This document shows, piece after piece, positions 35,228 through 45,407 of a DNA stretch of 64,000 nt. A program made the translations under genes and the position numbers. Every line of letters begins with the position of its first letter. Within the stretch, counting starts at the first letter, position 1. The DNA is from Rubripirellula amarantea (GTDB taxonomy: Bacteria > Planctomycetota > Planctomycetia > Pirellulales > Pirellulaceae), in contig NZ_SJPI01000001.1 of NCBI RefSeq assembly GCF_007859865.1, positions 558,001 through 622,000 on the forward strand. The letters run 5' to 3'. Below the pieces are notes generated by a model. It was not told the DNA's origin. It was given only the letters and a program-made list of their open reading frames with translations, and ran no database searches.

Positions 35228-36769
35228 ATGAAACCACTGCACTTTGCCCTGCGATTGATTTTGTCGGTCGCAATCATCGGCGGCGCGATCGCTGCATACT
35301 TTTTGCTTGGGGAATCAGAGGTCTACACGCGACCTGCGCAGCGGAAATCGGTTCCACAAGTCAAAACCATCTTGGCTGAAAATCACCTTGATGGGTTGCA
35401 GATCGAAGTCGACGGTGTTGTTGTGCCCTATCGACAGATTGACCTCGCTGCGGAAGTGGGTGGCCGCGTCTTGTTCAAGTCCGATCGTTGCCGAACCGGG
35501 CGAACGGTAAAAGCCGGTGAAGTATTGATCCGCATCGATCCGCAAGATTATGAATTGGAAGTTCGTCGCTTAACCGAGGAACTCAACCAAGCCGATGCCA
35601 CGATCGGCGAACTCGAAGCTGAATTACAAACAACCGAAAACCAAATCATCGCCGCCCGTGAACAACTAAAGATCGATCAACGACAACTCGAACGCAACCT
35701 TGACCTATTGCAACGCCGGGCTGCATCCGAATCGGAAGTCGACACGATTCGCAAGTCTGAACTGACGACTCGAAACACGCTACAAACTTTACTCGACGAG
35801 AAACAATTGATCACTCGCCGCAAGATTCGACTCGAAAGCGCCAAGGCCCTCGGAAAAGCGAATCTGGAAAAGGCGGAATTGTCATTGAACCGAACTGAAA
35901 TTCGATCTCCCATCGACGCGATCGTGGTCAGCGATCTCGTTGAAGAAAACGGTTACGTTCAGGCGGGCATGACGATGCTGACACTACAAGACACGTCGAG
36001 TTTGGACGTGACTTGTAAGTTGCACGACCACGAGATGAATTGGCTTTGGCAAAGTGAACCGACAATCTCAGAAACGTCGATGTCACTCGCTTCAAACGAA
36101 AACGGGAGTGATGCCGTCGATCCGTCGAGTTTGATTTCGACCGAGACTCACGCACCGGGCCTAGAGAGCGACGACGAATATAGTTTTCCCCGAACGCCCG
36201 CGACCGTTATCTACGAGGTCGGTGGAACATCGTTCCAATGGTCCGGCATGCTCGAACGCTACGACGGAGCTGGATTCGATGAGCAAACTCGAATGGTTCC
36301 TTGTCGTGTCAACATTGATGATCCCGATTCAGCCACCATCTATGCCTCGGACACCTCTTTCCAAAGACCAGGACAGACAACGCCCAACTCGGTTCCGTTC
36401 TACTCACCTGACCTGATGACGGGAATGTTCGTGAAAGTCTTGATCCGAACATCCCCGCCTTCACCATTGGTACGGTTGCCTCAACAGTCGATCCAGCCAG
36501 GCAGTGTGATTTGGACGGTGAAGGACGGAAAACTCAAACGCCAAGAGATCTCGATCGCAACTTCCAACGAGAACTTCGTGATTGCTTATCAACAAGAAGG
36601 CGGATTGTCGGCCGGGGACAAAGTCGTCATCTCCCCTATCGCGACTCCAGTTGAAGGCACGCCGGTCAACGAGGCAGGCGAAAACGTGACCGATGGCGAT
36701 GGCGCTGATGCCAAGCGGAAATCGGGCTGGGGTGGTGGTAAACGTCCTGGCGGTTGGATGAAGAAATAG
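35228..36769 (+). CDS. RND efflux periplasmic adaptor (membrane fusion protein)
   Basis: A 513-aa HlyD/AcrA-type adaptor linking the RND pump to an outer-membrane channel. One N-terminal membrane helix (FALRLILSVAIIGGAIAAYF) precedes the first half of the lipoyl-like domain (QIDLAAEVGGRVLFKS). A long coiled coil follows (about 112-225, rich in Glu, Leu and Arg). The second lipoyl half reads RTEIRSPIDAIVVSDLVEENGYV. The beta-barrel/MP domain ends in MTGMFVKVLIRT and a Gly/Lys-rich tail. An insert of ~100 residues between the lipoyl and barrel parts is larger than in AcrA. ATG 35228 is preferred to TTG 35210. The next gene, 54 bases on, is its pump. Confidence 0.92.
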   Translation: MKPLHFALRLILSVAIIGGAIAAYFLLGESEVYTRPAQRKSVPQVKTILAENHLDGLQIEVDGVVVPYRQIDLAAEVGGRVLFKSDRCRTGRTVKAGEVLIRIDPQDYELEVRRLTEELNQADATIGELEAELQTTENQIIAAREQLKIDQRQLERNLDLLQRRAASESEVDTIRKSELTTRNTLQTLLDEKQLITRRKIRLESAKALGKANLEKAELSLNRTEIRSPIDAIVVSDLVEENGYVQAGMTMLTLQDTSSLDVTCKLHDHEMNWLWQSEPTISETSMSLASNENGSDAVDPSSLISTETHAPGLESDDEYSFPRTPATVIYEVGGTSFQWSGMLERYDGAGFDEQTRMVPCRVNIDDPDSATIYASDTSFQRPGQTTPNSVPFYSPDLMTGMFVKVLIRTSPPSPLVRLPQQSIQPGSVIWTVKDGKLKRQEISIATSNENFVIAYQQEGGLSAGDKVVISPIATPVEGTPVNEAGENVTDGDGADAKRKSGWGGGKRPGGWMKK

Positions 36770-36823
36770 AGTGACTTTGACTTTACCCGAACCTTCTGCC
36801 TTAGCGACGAGAGCGACCGCAAG

Positions 36824-39800
36824 ATGAAGTCCATTATCCGCGCATCGATTCTGAATTCGTCAGCGCTAAATCTGTGCATGGTGTCGATGATGGTCGTCGG
36901 CTGGTTCTGCTTGCGTGCTATGCAACGCGAATCGTTTCCTGAGTTTGACCTCGATCGAATATCGGTTGTTGTTCCGTATCCCGGGGCGGCCCCGCAAGAA
37001 GTCGAAGAGGGCATCGCTCAAAAAATTGAAGAAGCGGTGCGGGCTATCGAAGGCATCAAGAAAGTAACGTCCACTGCTTCGGAAGGTTCATGCAGCGTCA
37101 CCCTTGAATTGGTGTCCGGTGGTCGAAAGCCCGATCGCGTACTCGATGAAGTGCGAAGTGAGATTGATCGCATCCCCAGCTTTCCTCTCGAAGCCGAAGA
37201 GCCGCAAATAACACTGTTGACCAACCGCAGAGCCTCCATACGCATCGGCATCATTGCGCCCAAGCGAGATTCGCGTCAGTCAGGTCCCCTTAGCATTGAT
37301 GTCGACGAAGAATTGCAATTACGAGAAGTCGCCGAGCGAGTTCGCGATGGATTGCTAGAGATCAACGAAGTATCGCAAGTCGATTTCTTGGCCGCTCGGC
37401 AATATCAGATCGACATCGAAATTCCCGAAGACAACCTGCGGTCCCACGGCATGACACTTCGCCAGGCCGCCGATGCGATCCGACGCGAAAATCGTGAACT
37501 GCCCGCCGGATCCATTCGCAGCCAATCGCAAGAGGTGCTGCTGCGAGGCAATAACCGTCGAACCAATGGACCGGAACTAGCAGAATTGCCTCTGGTAACC
37601 GAACCCGGTGGCGGTGTGTTGACGGTTGGTGACTTGGGAACGGTGCGGGATGAGTTTGCCGATTCAACGGCTATCAACTTCATCAATGGTAAACCGGCGC
37701 TCGCGATGTCGGTGCAACGCAGCACATCCGAAGACTTGTTCGCGATGATCGACGCAGTCAAGGAATACATCGACAACGTATCGCTGCCGCCGGGTTACGA
37801 ACTCGTTACGTGGGGCGACGAGTCCATCGAGGTGCGAGGACGATTAGATCTACTGATCCGCAATGGTATCCAAGGGCTGGTCATCGTTTTTGTTCTCTTG
37901 ATGTTGTTCCTGGACCCCAAGCTCGCATTTTGGGTAGCGCTAGGAATTCCGTTTTCTCTATTAGGTTCCGGGGTGTTCTTGTACCTGACTGGTCAAACAC
38001 TTAACCAAATTTCGATGTTTGCCTTCGTGATGGCTTTAGGCATCGTTGTCGATGACGCTATCGTGGTGGGCGAGAACATTTTCGCCCACCGGCAAATGGG
38101 AAAATCGTACTTCCAGGCTGCAATGGATGGCACCTATGAAGTGATACCGTCGGTCACGACCGCCGTGTTGACGACGGTTGTCGCGTTTGCACCGTTGTTG
38201 TTTGTCAGTGGAACGATGGGCAAATTTACGGCAGTGATGCCGGCCGCGATCATTGCGATGCTGTTTGTGTCATTGATCGAATGCGTCACGATCCTACCCT
38301 GTCACTTGGCACACAAAGAAAGCGGACTTTTTAGATTTTTCAATGTCGTCTTTTTCGCGTTCAAGTGGTTGTTGATTCCTGCTTCGTACGCGAACCGTGC
38401 GGGCACTTACTTGTTGGACTTGTATGTCCGTCGTATTTACTCGCCGACACTACGGCTTAGTCTTAACAATCGCATGGTCGTGATGGCGATGTGCGTAGGA
38501 GTCTTAATCTTAGCGGCGGGGCTCAAGAAGGCTGGCTTCATCAAGCAAAGCTTCTTTCCCAGCGTGGATGGAAACACGCTAACGGCGAACGTCGTCTTTC
38601 CTGACGGAACACCGGAAGCGATGACCTTAGCTGCCACACAGCAATGCGAAGATGCCTTCTGGAAAGTAGTGGAGGATTTGGAGAAAGAAGGCAAGCAGAT
38701 CGCCAAGACCTCTTATCGAGTGGTCGGAACATCAGTTTCGGGAGGTGGATTTGGCGGGTCGTCCGGTGGATCGGGTGGACATCGCGGCAGCGTCGAGGTC
38801 GAACTCGTCAAGGCGGAAGACCGAGGCGTCCACAGTCGAGAAATCGTCAGCCGTTGGCGCGACGCGGTTGGACCAATCATTGGCACCGAAGAATTGAGCA
38901 TTGGAACTCGTTCATTCGGCCCCGGGGGAACACCTATCGAGTTCAAGATCTTAGGTCCTTCCGCAGCCGTCGCCGATATCGACGCCGCTGTTGAGCGAAG
39001 CAAAGCCAAGTTAGCAGAGTACCCGGGCGTCTCAGACATCAAAGACGATTCGGTACCTGGGAAATGGGAGTACCGTTTTCGTATCAAACCCGAAGCGTTT
39101 GCTATGGGTGTTCGCACCGCTGACCTTGCCGAAACGGTTCGCGCGGCATACTACGGCGAAGAGGTGATGCGAGTTCAACGCGGCCGCCATGAAGTCAAAA
39201 TCATGGTCACGTATCCTCGCGAGGATCGCCGGCTACTTTCCAACTTTGACGAGGTACGCGTGCGTTTGGAAGACGGTGCTGAGCGCCCGATCACTCAACT
39301 TGCCGAGATTGATGTTGTCCGCGGCTATGCCCAAATCAATCGCACCGACCAAGCTCGCACCATCACCGTTTCGGCAGACTTGGATGAAGATGAAGGCAAC
39401 GCTGAAGAAATCGTTGCTGACCTGCAAGCTAATTTTCAACCCGCATTGCTGGCTGAGTTCCCCGATCTGCGAGTGCGCTGGGAAGGTCAACAAGAACGAC
39501 GCAGCGAATCTTTTGGAAGTCTGTTCGCAGGTTTCGGCGTAGCTCTAGTCGCGATGTACATTCTGCTGGCGATCGAGTTCAAGTCGTCGATACAGCCACT
39601 GCTAGTGATGCTAATCATCCCGTTTGGAGCACTTGGTGCCGTCGCCGGCCATATGTTGATGGGATTGCCGCTCACTCTGTTTAGCTTCTATGGCATCATC
39701 GCGTTGACCGGCATCGTGGTGAACGATTCCATTGTCTTGATCGACTTTATTAATGCGAGAGTTCGGGAAGGAATGCCGATCCGAGAAGCCTTAGAAGAAT

Positions 39801-40099
39801 CTGGTATACGACGTTTTCGTCCCGTGATGCTAACCACGATCACAACGATCGGTGGCTTGATACCGATCTTGATGGAGTCATCCATTCAGGCCCAGATCTT
39901 GATTCCCATGGCAACTAGCATTGCGTTTGGCGAGCTATTCGCAACGATCGTAGTCCTTTACCTAGTACCGGTGACGTATTCGATCTATCACAGCGCTGGC
40001 GGACACCTGGATGTTCAAGAGTACGTTGAAGATGAAATCGGTCCTTCAACCGACGTTTCCTTAGCTGACAAACGCGAGCCTTCGCTGGAACACGCTTGA
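36824..40099 (+). CDS. RND-family efflux transporter (AcrB-like)
   Basis: Proton-driven inner-membrane pump of 1091 aa with the normal double layout: a first helix, a large periplasmic loop, five more helices, a second helix-loop unit and a final helix bundle. The proton-relay motif in TM4 is GIVVDDAIVVGEN; the second half has GIVVNDSIVLIDF. An unusual Gly/Ser-rich loop (GGGFGGSSGGSGGHRG) lies near residue 640-655 in the second periplasmic part. There is no outer-membrane factor in this operon; the nearest is 6.5 kb away with the Alg-like genes. The substrate cannot be told. Confidence 0.94.
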   Translation: MKSIIRASILNSSALNLCMVSMMVVGWFCLRAMQRESFPEFDLDRISVVVPYPGAAPQEVEEGIAQKIEEAVRAIEGIKKVTSTASEGSCSVTLELVSGGRKPDRVLDEVRSEIDRIPSFPLEAEEPQITLLTNRRASIRIGIIAPKRDSRQSGPLSIDVDEELQLREVAERVRDGLLEINEVSQVDFLAARQYQIDIEIPEDNLRSHGMTLRQAADAIRRENRELPAGSIRSQSQEVLLRGNNRRTNGPELAELPLVTEPGGGVLTVGDLGTVRDEFADSTAINFINGKPALAMSVQRSTSEDLFAMIDAVKEYIDNVSLPPGYELVTWGDESIEVRGRLDLLIRNGIQGLVIVFVLLMLFLDPKLAFWVALGIPFSLLGSGVFLYLTGQTLNQISMFAFVMALGIVVDDAIVVGENIFAHRQMGKSYFQAAMDGTYEVIPSVTTAVLTTVVAFAPLLFVSGTMGKFTAVMPAAIIAMLFVSLIECVTILPCHLAHKESGLFRFFNVVFFAFKWLLIPASYANRAGTYLLDLYVRRIYSPTLRLSLNNRMVVMAMCVGVLILAAGLKKAGFIKQSFFPSVDGNTLTANVVFPDGTPEAMTLAATQQCEDAFWKVVEDLEKEGKQIAKTSYRVVGTSVSGGGFGGSSGGSGGHRGSVEVELVKAEDRGVHSREIVSRWRDAVGPIIGTEELSIGTRSFGPGGTPIEFKILGPSAAVADIDAAVERSKAKLAEYPGVSDIKDDSVPGKWEYRFRIKPEAFAMGVRTADLAETVRAAYYGEEVMRVQRGRHEVKIMVTYPREDRRLLSNFDEVRVRLEDGAERPITQLAEIDVVRGYAQINRTDQARTITVSADLDEDEGNAEEIVADLQANFQPALLAEFPDLRVRWEGQQERRSESFGSLFAGFGVALVAMYILLAIEFKSSIQPLLVMLIIPFGALGAVAGHMLMGLPLTLFSFYGIIALTGIVVNDSIVLIDFINARVREGMPIREALEESGIRRFRPVMLTTITTIGGLIPILMESSIQAQILIPMATSIAFGELFATIVVLYLVPVTYSIYHSAGGHLDVQEYVEDEIGPSTDVSLADKREPSLEHA

Positions 40100-40120
40100 C
40101 GAGAGCGGGAAGTGATTGAG

Positions 40121-40957
40121 TTACGACATGTCGCGATTCTGAGCCGCGATGTCGCCATAGAATTCGGGACGACGGTCTTTGAATCGATCGATCACATGAG
40201 CGTCTTTGGTACGTTCGATCCGCTTGTTGCGAGCCTGAGCCAGATCGACGTCTGCGAGCAACATTACCGGCTGATCGTCGTTGCTTTGCGCTAACACGAC
40301 ACCGTCGGGACCACAAATCGAACTGCGACCGCAGAACTCAAATCCGTTCTCTTCCCCAATTCGGTTCGCCGCTACGAAGAACAAGTGATTTTCCATACTT
40401 CGCGAAGCAGGAACCAAATCAGCAGTCCGAGCTGCCGTTACCGGCCAATTCGTTCCCAAAGCGATAATGTCGGCACCTGCGAGCCCCAATACTCGCATAG
40501 GTTCGGGAAACGACGAGTCGTAGCAGATCGCAAGCCCAACGTTGGCATCGCCTGCGGCCAGCGTTCGGTAGGGGATATCACCGCGGTCAACAAAACGGTC
40601 GACGCCCAAGTGGGGCAAATGAATTTTCCGATAGACCCCCACTACACCCTGCGGGCCAATCAAAGCCGCTGAATTGTAGAGTCTTTCGCCATCCGATTCG
40701 AGGAAGCCGAGCGTGGCGTGCAAACCATAGTCCTTGGCGGCTGCGGCTAGCTCGGTCAGAATTGCAGAGTCGACCGAAATCGCAACGTTACTTGCACTTT
40801 CGCGAGAATCGTACGCATAACCGGTGAGCATGCATTCGGGAAACACCACCAGTTGAGCGTTAGCAGCCGCGGCTTTTTCCAGCCACTGAAAAACGCGGGT
40901 TTGATTGGCTTTCACATCCGCAAAGTCAATATCGGTCTGGACGCACGCGATCAACAT
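40121..40957 (-). CDS. Nitrilase-superfamily amidohydrolase
   Basis: A 278-aa carbon-nitrogen hydrolase. The catalytic triad is complete: Glu 41 (VFPECMLTGY), Lys 111 (VYRKIHLPH) and Cys 145 (LAICYDSSFPE). The RSMENHLFFVAANRIG segment and the C-terminal core are also typical. Members cleave small amides, such as carbamoylputrescine or omega-amides; the substrate is not shown by the sequence. ATG 40957 is preferred over GTG 40969. It converges on the RND gene, 22 bases away. Confidence 0.88.
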   Translation of the reverse strand: MLIACVQTDIDFADVKANQTRVFQWLEKAAAANAQLVVFPECMLTGYAYDSRESASNVAISVDSAILTELAAAAKDYGLHATLGFLESDGERLYNSAALIGPQGVVGVYRKIHLPHLGVDRFVDRGDIPYRTLAAGDANVGLAICYDSSFPEPMRVLGLAGADIIALGTNWPVTAARTADLVPASRSMENHLFFVAANRIGEENGFEFCGRSSICGPDGVVLAQSNDDQPVMLLADVDLAQARNKRIERTKDAHVIDRFKDRRPEFYGDIAAQNRDMS

Positions 40958-41026
40958 CGTAAAACACACCCCTTCATTAGACGCAAATTTAATTCAGCTA
41001 CCCAATAGCTTAACGAGCAAGACGCA

Positions 41027-42418
41027 ATGAGCGATAGGAAATACGACTACGATCTGTTTGTCATTGGCACCGGACCCGGTGGAGAAGGCGCTGCGATGCA
41101 GTGCGCCAAAGGTGGCATGAGAGTCGCGGTTGCCGAACGATTCCGTCAAATTGGCGGGGGCTGCACACACTGGGGCACGATCCCCAGCAAAGCTCTGCGC
41201 CACGCCATCACTTCCACAATGACCGCTCTGAAGAACCCAGCATTGCGAGAGATGGGGATCAACACGCGGCCCAGCCTTGAGCAACTTCGTCGTGGCACAC
41301 AAGCGATCATTGGACAGCAGGTCACCATGCGGCAGTCGTTTTATGACAGAAACGATGTTCCGATCTACCAGGGCCAAGCTCGCTTTGTTGATGAGCATTC
41401 TGTTTCGATCGACGGCGATGAACCCATCACCGCAAAACATTTTGTCATTGCGACCGGCTCGCGTCCTTATCGCCCCGCCGATGCTGACTTCAATCACCCT
41501 CGCATTTACGACAGCGACACGGTGCTTGAGATGGAACATAAGCCCACTTCCTTGTGCATCTATGGCGCCGGCGTCATCGGTGTTGAATACGCTTCGATGT
41601 TTCGCAACTTGGGGATCAAGGTCAACCTGATCAACACGCGTGCAAAGTTGCTTGAATTTTTAGACGACGAAATCATCGACGCGATCTCGTACCACCTTCG
41701 CGACCAAGGCGTGGTCATCCGCCACAACGAAGCAATGGAATCAATCACCGGTGAAGATGATGGAGTTGTATTGCAATTAAAGAGCGGCAAGCGAGTTAAG
41801 ACAGACGCGTTGTTGTGGGCCAACGGACGTAGCGGCAACACTGAAGATTTAGGACTTGAAAACATCGGTCTAGTTCCTAATCGACGCGGACAGATCCCGA
41901 TCGACGAACACTTCCAAACTGCGGTGCCTCACATTTACGCTGTGGGCGACGTTATCGGCGTTCCTTCGCTAGCCAGCGCTGCCTACACGCAAGGGCGATC
42001 CGCTGGCATGCACATGTTGGGCATGGCCGACGGAAACCTGCGTCTGCATGATATCCCCACCGGAATCTACACAAGTCCCGAGATCAGTTCCGTTGGCAAG
42101 ACCGAACGCGAACTCACCGAGGCGTGCATTCCCTACGAAGTCGGCCAAGCCCAATTCAAGAGCTTAGCTCGTGCTCAAATCACTGGCCAAACGGTAGGGA
42201 TGCTGAAGCTTTTGTTTCATCGGGAGACACTGGAAGTCCTTGGAGTTCACTGCTTTGGCGCCAACGCTTCTGAGATCATCCACATCGGCCAAAGCGTGAT
42301 GAGCCCCGAGGGTGCGCCCAATTCGATGAACTACTTCATCGAAACCACGTTCAACTACCCGACCATGGCCGAAGCGTATCGCGTCGCAGCGCTCAATGGA
42401 CTCAACCGCTTGTTCTAG
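41027..42418 (+). CDS. sthA: Soluble pyridine nucleotide transhydrogenase
   Basis: FAD enzyme that transfers hydride between NADPH and NAD+ (SthA/UdhA). The 463-aa protein has the N-terminal FAD motif [13 protein letters not shown], then [18 protein letters not shown]. Here the usual disulfide CxxxxC of lipoamide dehydrogenases is reduced to a single Cys, the accepted SthA signature. The NAD motif ([16 protein letters not shown]), the second FAD contact ([18 protein letters not shown]) and the dimerisation domain are in place. It is therefore not the missing E3 of the aceEF complex. Its stop overlaps that of rlmB by four bases. Confidence 0.94.
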   Translation: MSDRKYDYDLFVIGTGPGGEGAAMQCAKGGMRVAVAERFRQIGGGCTHWGTIPSKALRHAITSTMTALKNPALREMGINTRPSLEQLRRGTQAIIGQQVTMRQSFYDRNDVPIYQGQARFVDEHSVSIDGDEPITAKHFVIATGSRPYRPADADFNHPRIYDSDTVLEMEHKPTSLCIYGAGVIGVEYASMFRNLGIKVNLINTRAKLLEFLDDEIIDAISYHLRDQGVVIRHNEAMESITGEDDGVVLQLKSGKRVKTDALLWANGRSGNTEDLGLENIGLVPNRRGQIPIDEHFQTAVPHIYAVGDVIGVPSLASAAYTQGRSAGMHMLGMADGNLRLHDIPTGIYTSPEISSVGKTERELTEACIPYEVGQAQFKSLARAQITGQTVGMLKLLFHRETLEVLGVHCFGANASEIIHIGQSVMSPEGAPNSMNYFIETTFNYPTMAEAYRVAALNGLNRLF

Positions 42419-43257
42419 TTCGGGCTGGCAACCTTAGCCGCATCACCCGACGTTCCCGCCACGCAATGTTGCTGGCGACGAATTTCGTACAGCAATATCC
42501 CAGCGGCGACCGCAGCGTTGAGCGACGTGACTTTGCCTTGCATCGGAATGCAGACTCGTTGATCGCACATCGCCAATAGCTCTGGTTCAATGCCAGTTGC
42601 TTCGCTGCCGATCACCAGCGCCGTGGGTCCCGACAAGTTCGAATCCCATACGCTTGTTTGCGTATTTGAGTCTGCCGCGATCACTTGCACGCCTTTGTCC
42701 TTTAGCAAGTTCGCTGTCGCAATCAAATCCGTCACTTTCGCGATTGCCAAGTGATTAACAGCCCCGGACGAGGACCGCACGACATGGGGCGTGACCTCGG
42801 CTTGAGCGTGGTCGCCGACGATGACACCGACCGCGCTGGCTCCGTCGCAACAACGTAGGATGGCTCCGAAGTTAAACGCATCCTGCAATCGATCACAAAT
42901 CACTACCAGCGGCACCGACGAATTTTCGTTTGGTTGATCGAATCTTGAAAGCAGTTGATCCAAAGTTTGGTACGGAAACGCTCCTAATCGAATAACCAGA
43001 CCTTGATGCTCGCTCGACCCCGATAGCTGTTCAAGCCTCGCCCCGTCGACTACCTCCAGAGGAATTCCCTCGCTCTGCTTCGCCTGCAAAAGATCCGAAA
43101 AACGATCCATCGCTGCGGACGTAGCATAGATCTCGCGTACGGGCCAAGTCCCGGTCGTTAGGGTTTCGGTTACCGCATGGTGGCCCCATAACCAACCGCG
43201 TTGATGGTTTCCGCTGTAACCGGCCTTTGACTTGCTCTTACGTTTTGATTTAGCCAT
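42415..43257 (-). CDS. rlmB: TrmH/SpoU-family rRNA 2'-O-methyltransferase (RlmB-like)
   Basis: Likely methylates G2251 of 23S rRNA with S-adenosylmethionine. The 280-aa product has an N-terminal substrate-binding domain ([12 protein letters not shown] to about residue 100) and the knotted SPOUT domain: [19 protein letters not shown] (motif 1), then [16 protein letters not shown] and [22 protein letters not shown], the three conserved SpoU segments. The very basic leader [11 protein letters not shown] is extra. Other members (RlmH-like or tRNA methylases) are less likely given this order. Confidence 0.9.
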   Translation of the reverse strand: MAKSKRKSKSKAGYSGNHQRGWLWGHHAVTETLTTGTWPVREIYATSAAMDRFSDLLQAKQSEGIPLEVVDGARLEQLSGSSEHQGLVIRLGAFPYQTLDQLLSRFDQPNENSSVPLVVICDRLQDAFNFGAILRCCDGASAVGVIVGDHAQAEVTPHVVRSSSGAVNHLAIAKVTDLIATANLLKDKGVQVIAADSNTQTSVWDSNLSGPTALVIGSEATGIEPELLAMCDQRVCIPMQGKVTSLNAAVAAGILLYEIRRQQHCVAGTSGDAAKVASPN

Positions 43258-43434
43258 TCTTCACTTCTCGTTCGATCAAGTCATTTGGTGTGCCATAGGA
43301 CCGGCCACCCATGGACGGGTATCTCCAATGGTCTGGCAGGGATGTTGCCATAGAAACAAGAGATTGCCAGGATTGTCGACGATTCGCAGCGGTCGTCAAC
43401 GATGCGGGCCCGATGCAGTGTGCACTCACCAAGT

Positions 43435-44922
43435 TCAGGCAACCGGTGCGGCCGGCGTGGGCGGCGTAGCATCGGCGAGGTCAAATCGCTCTATGACGGC
43501 ACAACCACATGAATCGCTCCAAACGTTGACACTCGTCCGTGCCATGTCGAGCACACGATCGACGGCCAGGATAATGCCCTGCATTTCAATCGGTAATCCG
43601 ACCGCTTGCAGAATAATGACCATCATCACCAGACCCGCATGCGGAATCCCGGCTGAACCGACACTGGCTAGAAGTGCGGTGATTACGACAATCACCTGTT
43701 GGGTGAACGGTAAGTTTTGGCCGAAGTGAAGCTGTGCGATGAATAGAACCGCAACCACTTCGTAAAGAGCAGTACCGTCCATGTTAACGGTCGCGCCCAA
43801 GGGCAATACGAACGATCCAGTCTTGTTGCTGATTCCTGCGCGCTCTTCCACCGCCGACATTGTCAGAGGCAAAGTCCCATTGCTGCTGGCGCTACTAAAC
43901 GCGGTCAGCAGTGCGGGTGCCATTGCCTTGAAATAATCCAACGGATTGCGTTTAGCAAAGAACCATAGAATCAACGGCAACGTGATAAGAGCATGGATCG
44001 CTAACGCCACCATGACGGCGATCACATACAGCCCAAGTGCTCGGTAAACTCCGACACCCTGAGTCGCTGTCACATATGCAATCAAGAAAAACACGCCGAT
44101 CGGTGCCAAGCGTATGATCGCTGTAGTAAGCGCCATGATGACTTCGAATCCCGCACTGGTCGCATCAAGAATTCTCGTGCGAGTGGATTCGCTTGCACGC
44201 AACGTGAACAATCCAATCGCAATCGTAAATGCGATAATCGAAAGGAAGTTCGGTTCGACGAGAGCACCGATTGGATTACTAGGAATCAACGCTTCAACTT
44301 GATGAAACAATACATCACCAAGCGATTCAGCTTTAACTGGCGCGGCTAACTTGGCATTCTTTGCAATGTCCTGACCCAACCCTGGGCGGATCAAGTTCAC
44401 GACAAACAGCCCCGTCAAAATCGCGAGCACGCTGGTTGCCATGTAATACAAAATAGTACGGCGAAACATGCGTCCGACGCCTTCCGCAGCCCCGAGTCCC
44501 AGGATGCCACAGAGCAACGACGTCACGATCAATGGCACAGCAACCATTTGCAACATCCGCAGAAACAGCCCACCGATACGTTTGAACCAGTTACCGAATC
44601 GTTTGGCCGTGCTTTGTCCATGATCTAGATAAAGACTTGCGGCGAGAGAATCTTCGCTTTCCAAGGCCGCCACACTACGTACAGAACGATCCCCTGACAC
44701 GATCGGGTCGATGATCCAAGACACTGAACGATCGTCTTTGGTCAAATAACGAATCTCAGTCCGCTCTGACGAATCCACAATCTGCGCCGTAACCACGGAA
44801 GCCGGTAAACCTTCGCTCAAATTCACCGTTCGGTCAGATGCAAAGATGTTTAACCAAGCCCCCAGCAACGTGCCGGCGATCATACCGATGAGTATTTGCC
44901 AGTGAAGTGCGATCCTAAACAT
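43435..44922 (-). CDS. Dicarboxylate/amino acid:cation symporter (DAACS/SDF family)
   Basis: Secondary carrier for glutamate, aspartate or C4-dicarboxylates driven by Na+ or H+. The 495-aa protein has about eight helices plus two hairpins. The C-terminal part shows the SSNGTLPLT hairpin (HP1), NMDGTALYEVVAV in TM7, the LASVGSAGIPHAG hairpin (HP2) and a TM8 with DRVLDMARTSVNVW. Unusually, about 90 polar residues (about 25-115) lie between the first helix and the conserved FLRMLQMVAVPLI segment, which would form an extra exported loop. No partner gene is adjacent. Confidence 0.9.
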   Translation of the reverse strand: MFRIALHWQILIGMIAGTLLGAWLNIFASDRTVNLSEGLPASVVTAQIVDSSERTEIRYLTKDDRSVSWIIDPIVSGDRSVRSVAALESEDSLAASLYLDHGQSTAKRFGNWFKRIGGLFLRMLQMVAVPLIVTSLLCGILGLGAAEGVGRMFRRTILYYMATSVLAILTGLFVVNLIRPGLGQDIAKNAKLAAPVKAESLGDVLFHQVEALIPSNPIGALVEPNFLSIIAFTIAIGLFTLRASESTRTRILDATSAGFEVIMALTTAIIRLAPIGVFFLIAYVTATQGVGVYRALGLYVIAVMVALAIHALITLPLILWFFAKRNPLDYFKAMAPALLTAFSSASSNGTLPLTMSAVEERAGISNKTGSFVLPLGATVNMDGTALYEVVAVLFIAQLHFGQNLPFTQQVIVVITALLASVGSAGIPHAGLVMMVIILQAVGLPIEMQGIILAVDRVLDMARTSVNVWSDSCGCAVIERFDLADATPPTPAAPVA

Positions 44923-45011
44923 CGACTGATTCCTTGAAACCCGTTTTCACGGATGAGGTAAGACCTATCCAATTGTACAAAGCGACTGCCTACGCGCGGC
45001 AATCACTTGTG

Positions 45012-45398
45012 TCACTCCAGTTCATCGGTCGCTAAAACGTAGGCTGTCGCGTGGGTCCGACATCCGCCCATCGCAATGTGCAACTTTTCAATGCCGACCT
45101 GCTCGGCCCAATCAACCGCGGCACCCGCCAGTTCAAGGGAAGGGCCTTCGCCAACGATCATCACAACTTCGATGTCGATCCAACGCACGCCTTGGTTGCG
45201 GCATCGCATCGCTTTCATCGTGGCCTCTTTGGCGGCCCATCGTTTAGCGAAATTCAAATTTGAATTCACCGCTCCCAAACAATACGCGATCTCGCCAGCC
45301 GTGTAGACTCGTTCGAGAAATTGCTCGCCATGTGCTTCGATCATTTTTTGAATGCGCAAACATTCAATGATCTCTGTTCCGATTCCTAGTATCGCCAT
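45012..45398 (-). CDS. acpS: Holo-[acyl-carrier-protein] synthase
   Basis: Transfers 4'-phosphopantetheine from CoA to apo-ACP. The 128-aa protein opens with AILGIGTEIIEC; the family normally has Asp where this has Glu 9 (GTD to GTE), a conservative change of the Mg-binding residue. The second signature, FAKRWAAKEATMKA, has the catalytic Glu and Lys. The trimeric fold's C-terminal LHIAMGGCRTHATAYV is present. It follows trpS by only nine bases and is probably co-transcribed with it. Confidence 0.92.
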   Translation of the reverse strand: MAILGIGTEIIECLRIQKMIEAHGEQFLERVYTAGEIAYCLGAVNSNLNFAKRWAAKEATMKAMRCRNQGVRWIDIEVVMIVGEGPSLELAGAAVDWAEQVGIEKLHIAMGGCRTHATAYVLATDELE

Positions 45399-45407
45399 GC
45401 ACGTAGC

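Noticed and set aside
41027-42418. Lipoamide dehydrogenase (E3 of the PDH complex)
   Set aside because: The [17 protein letters not shown] site has one Cys, not the CxxxxC pair; this is the SthA signature.
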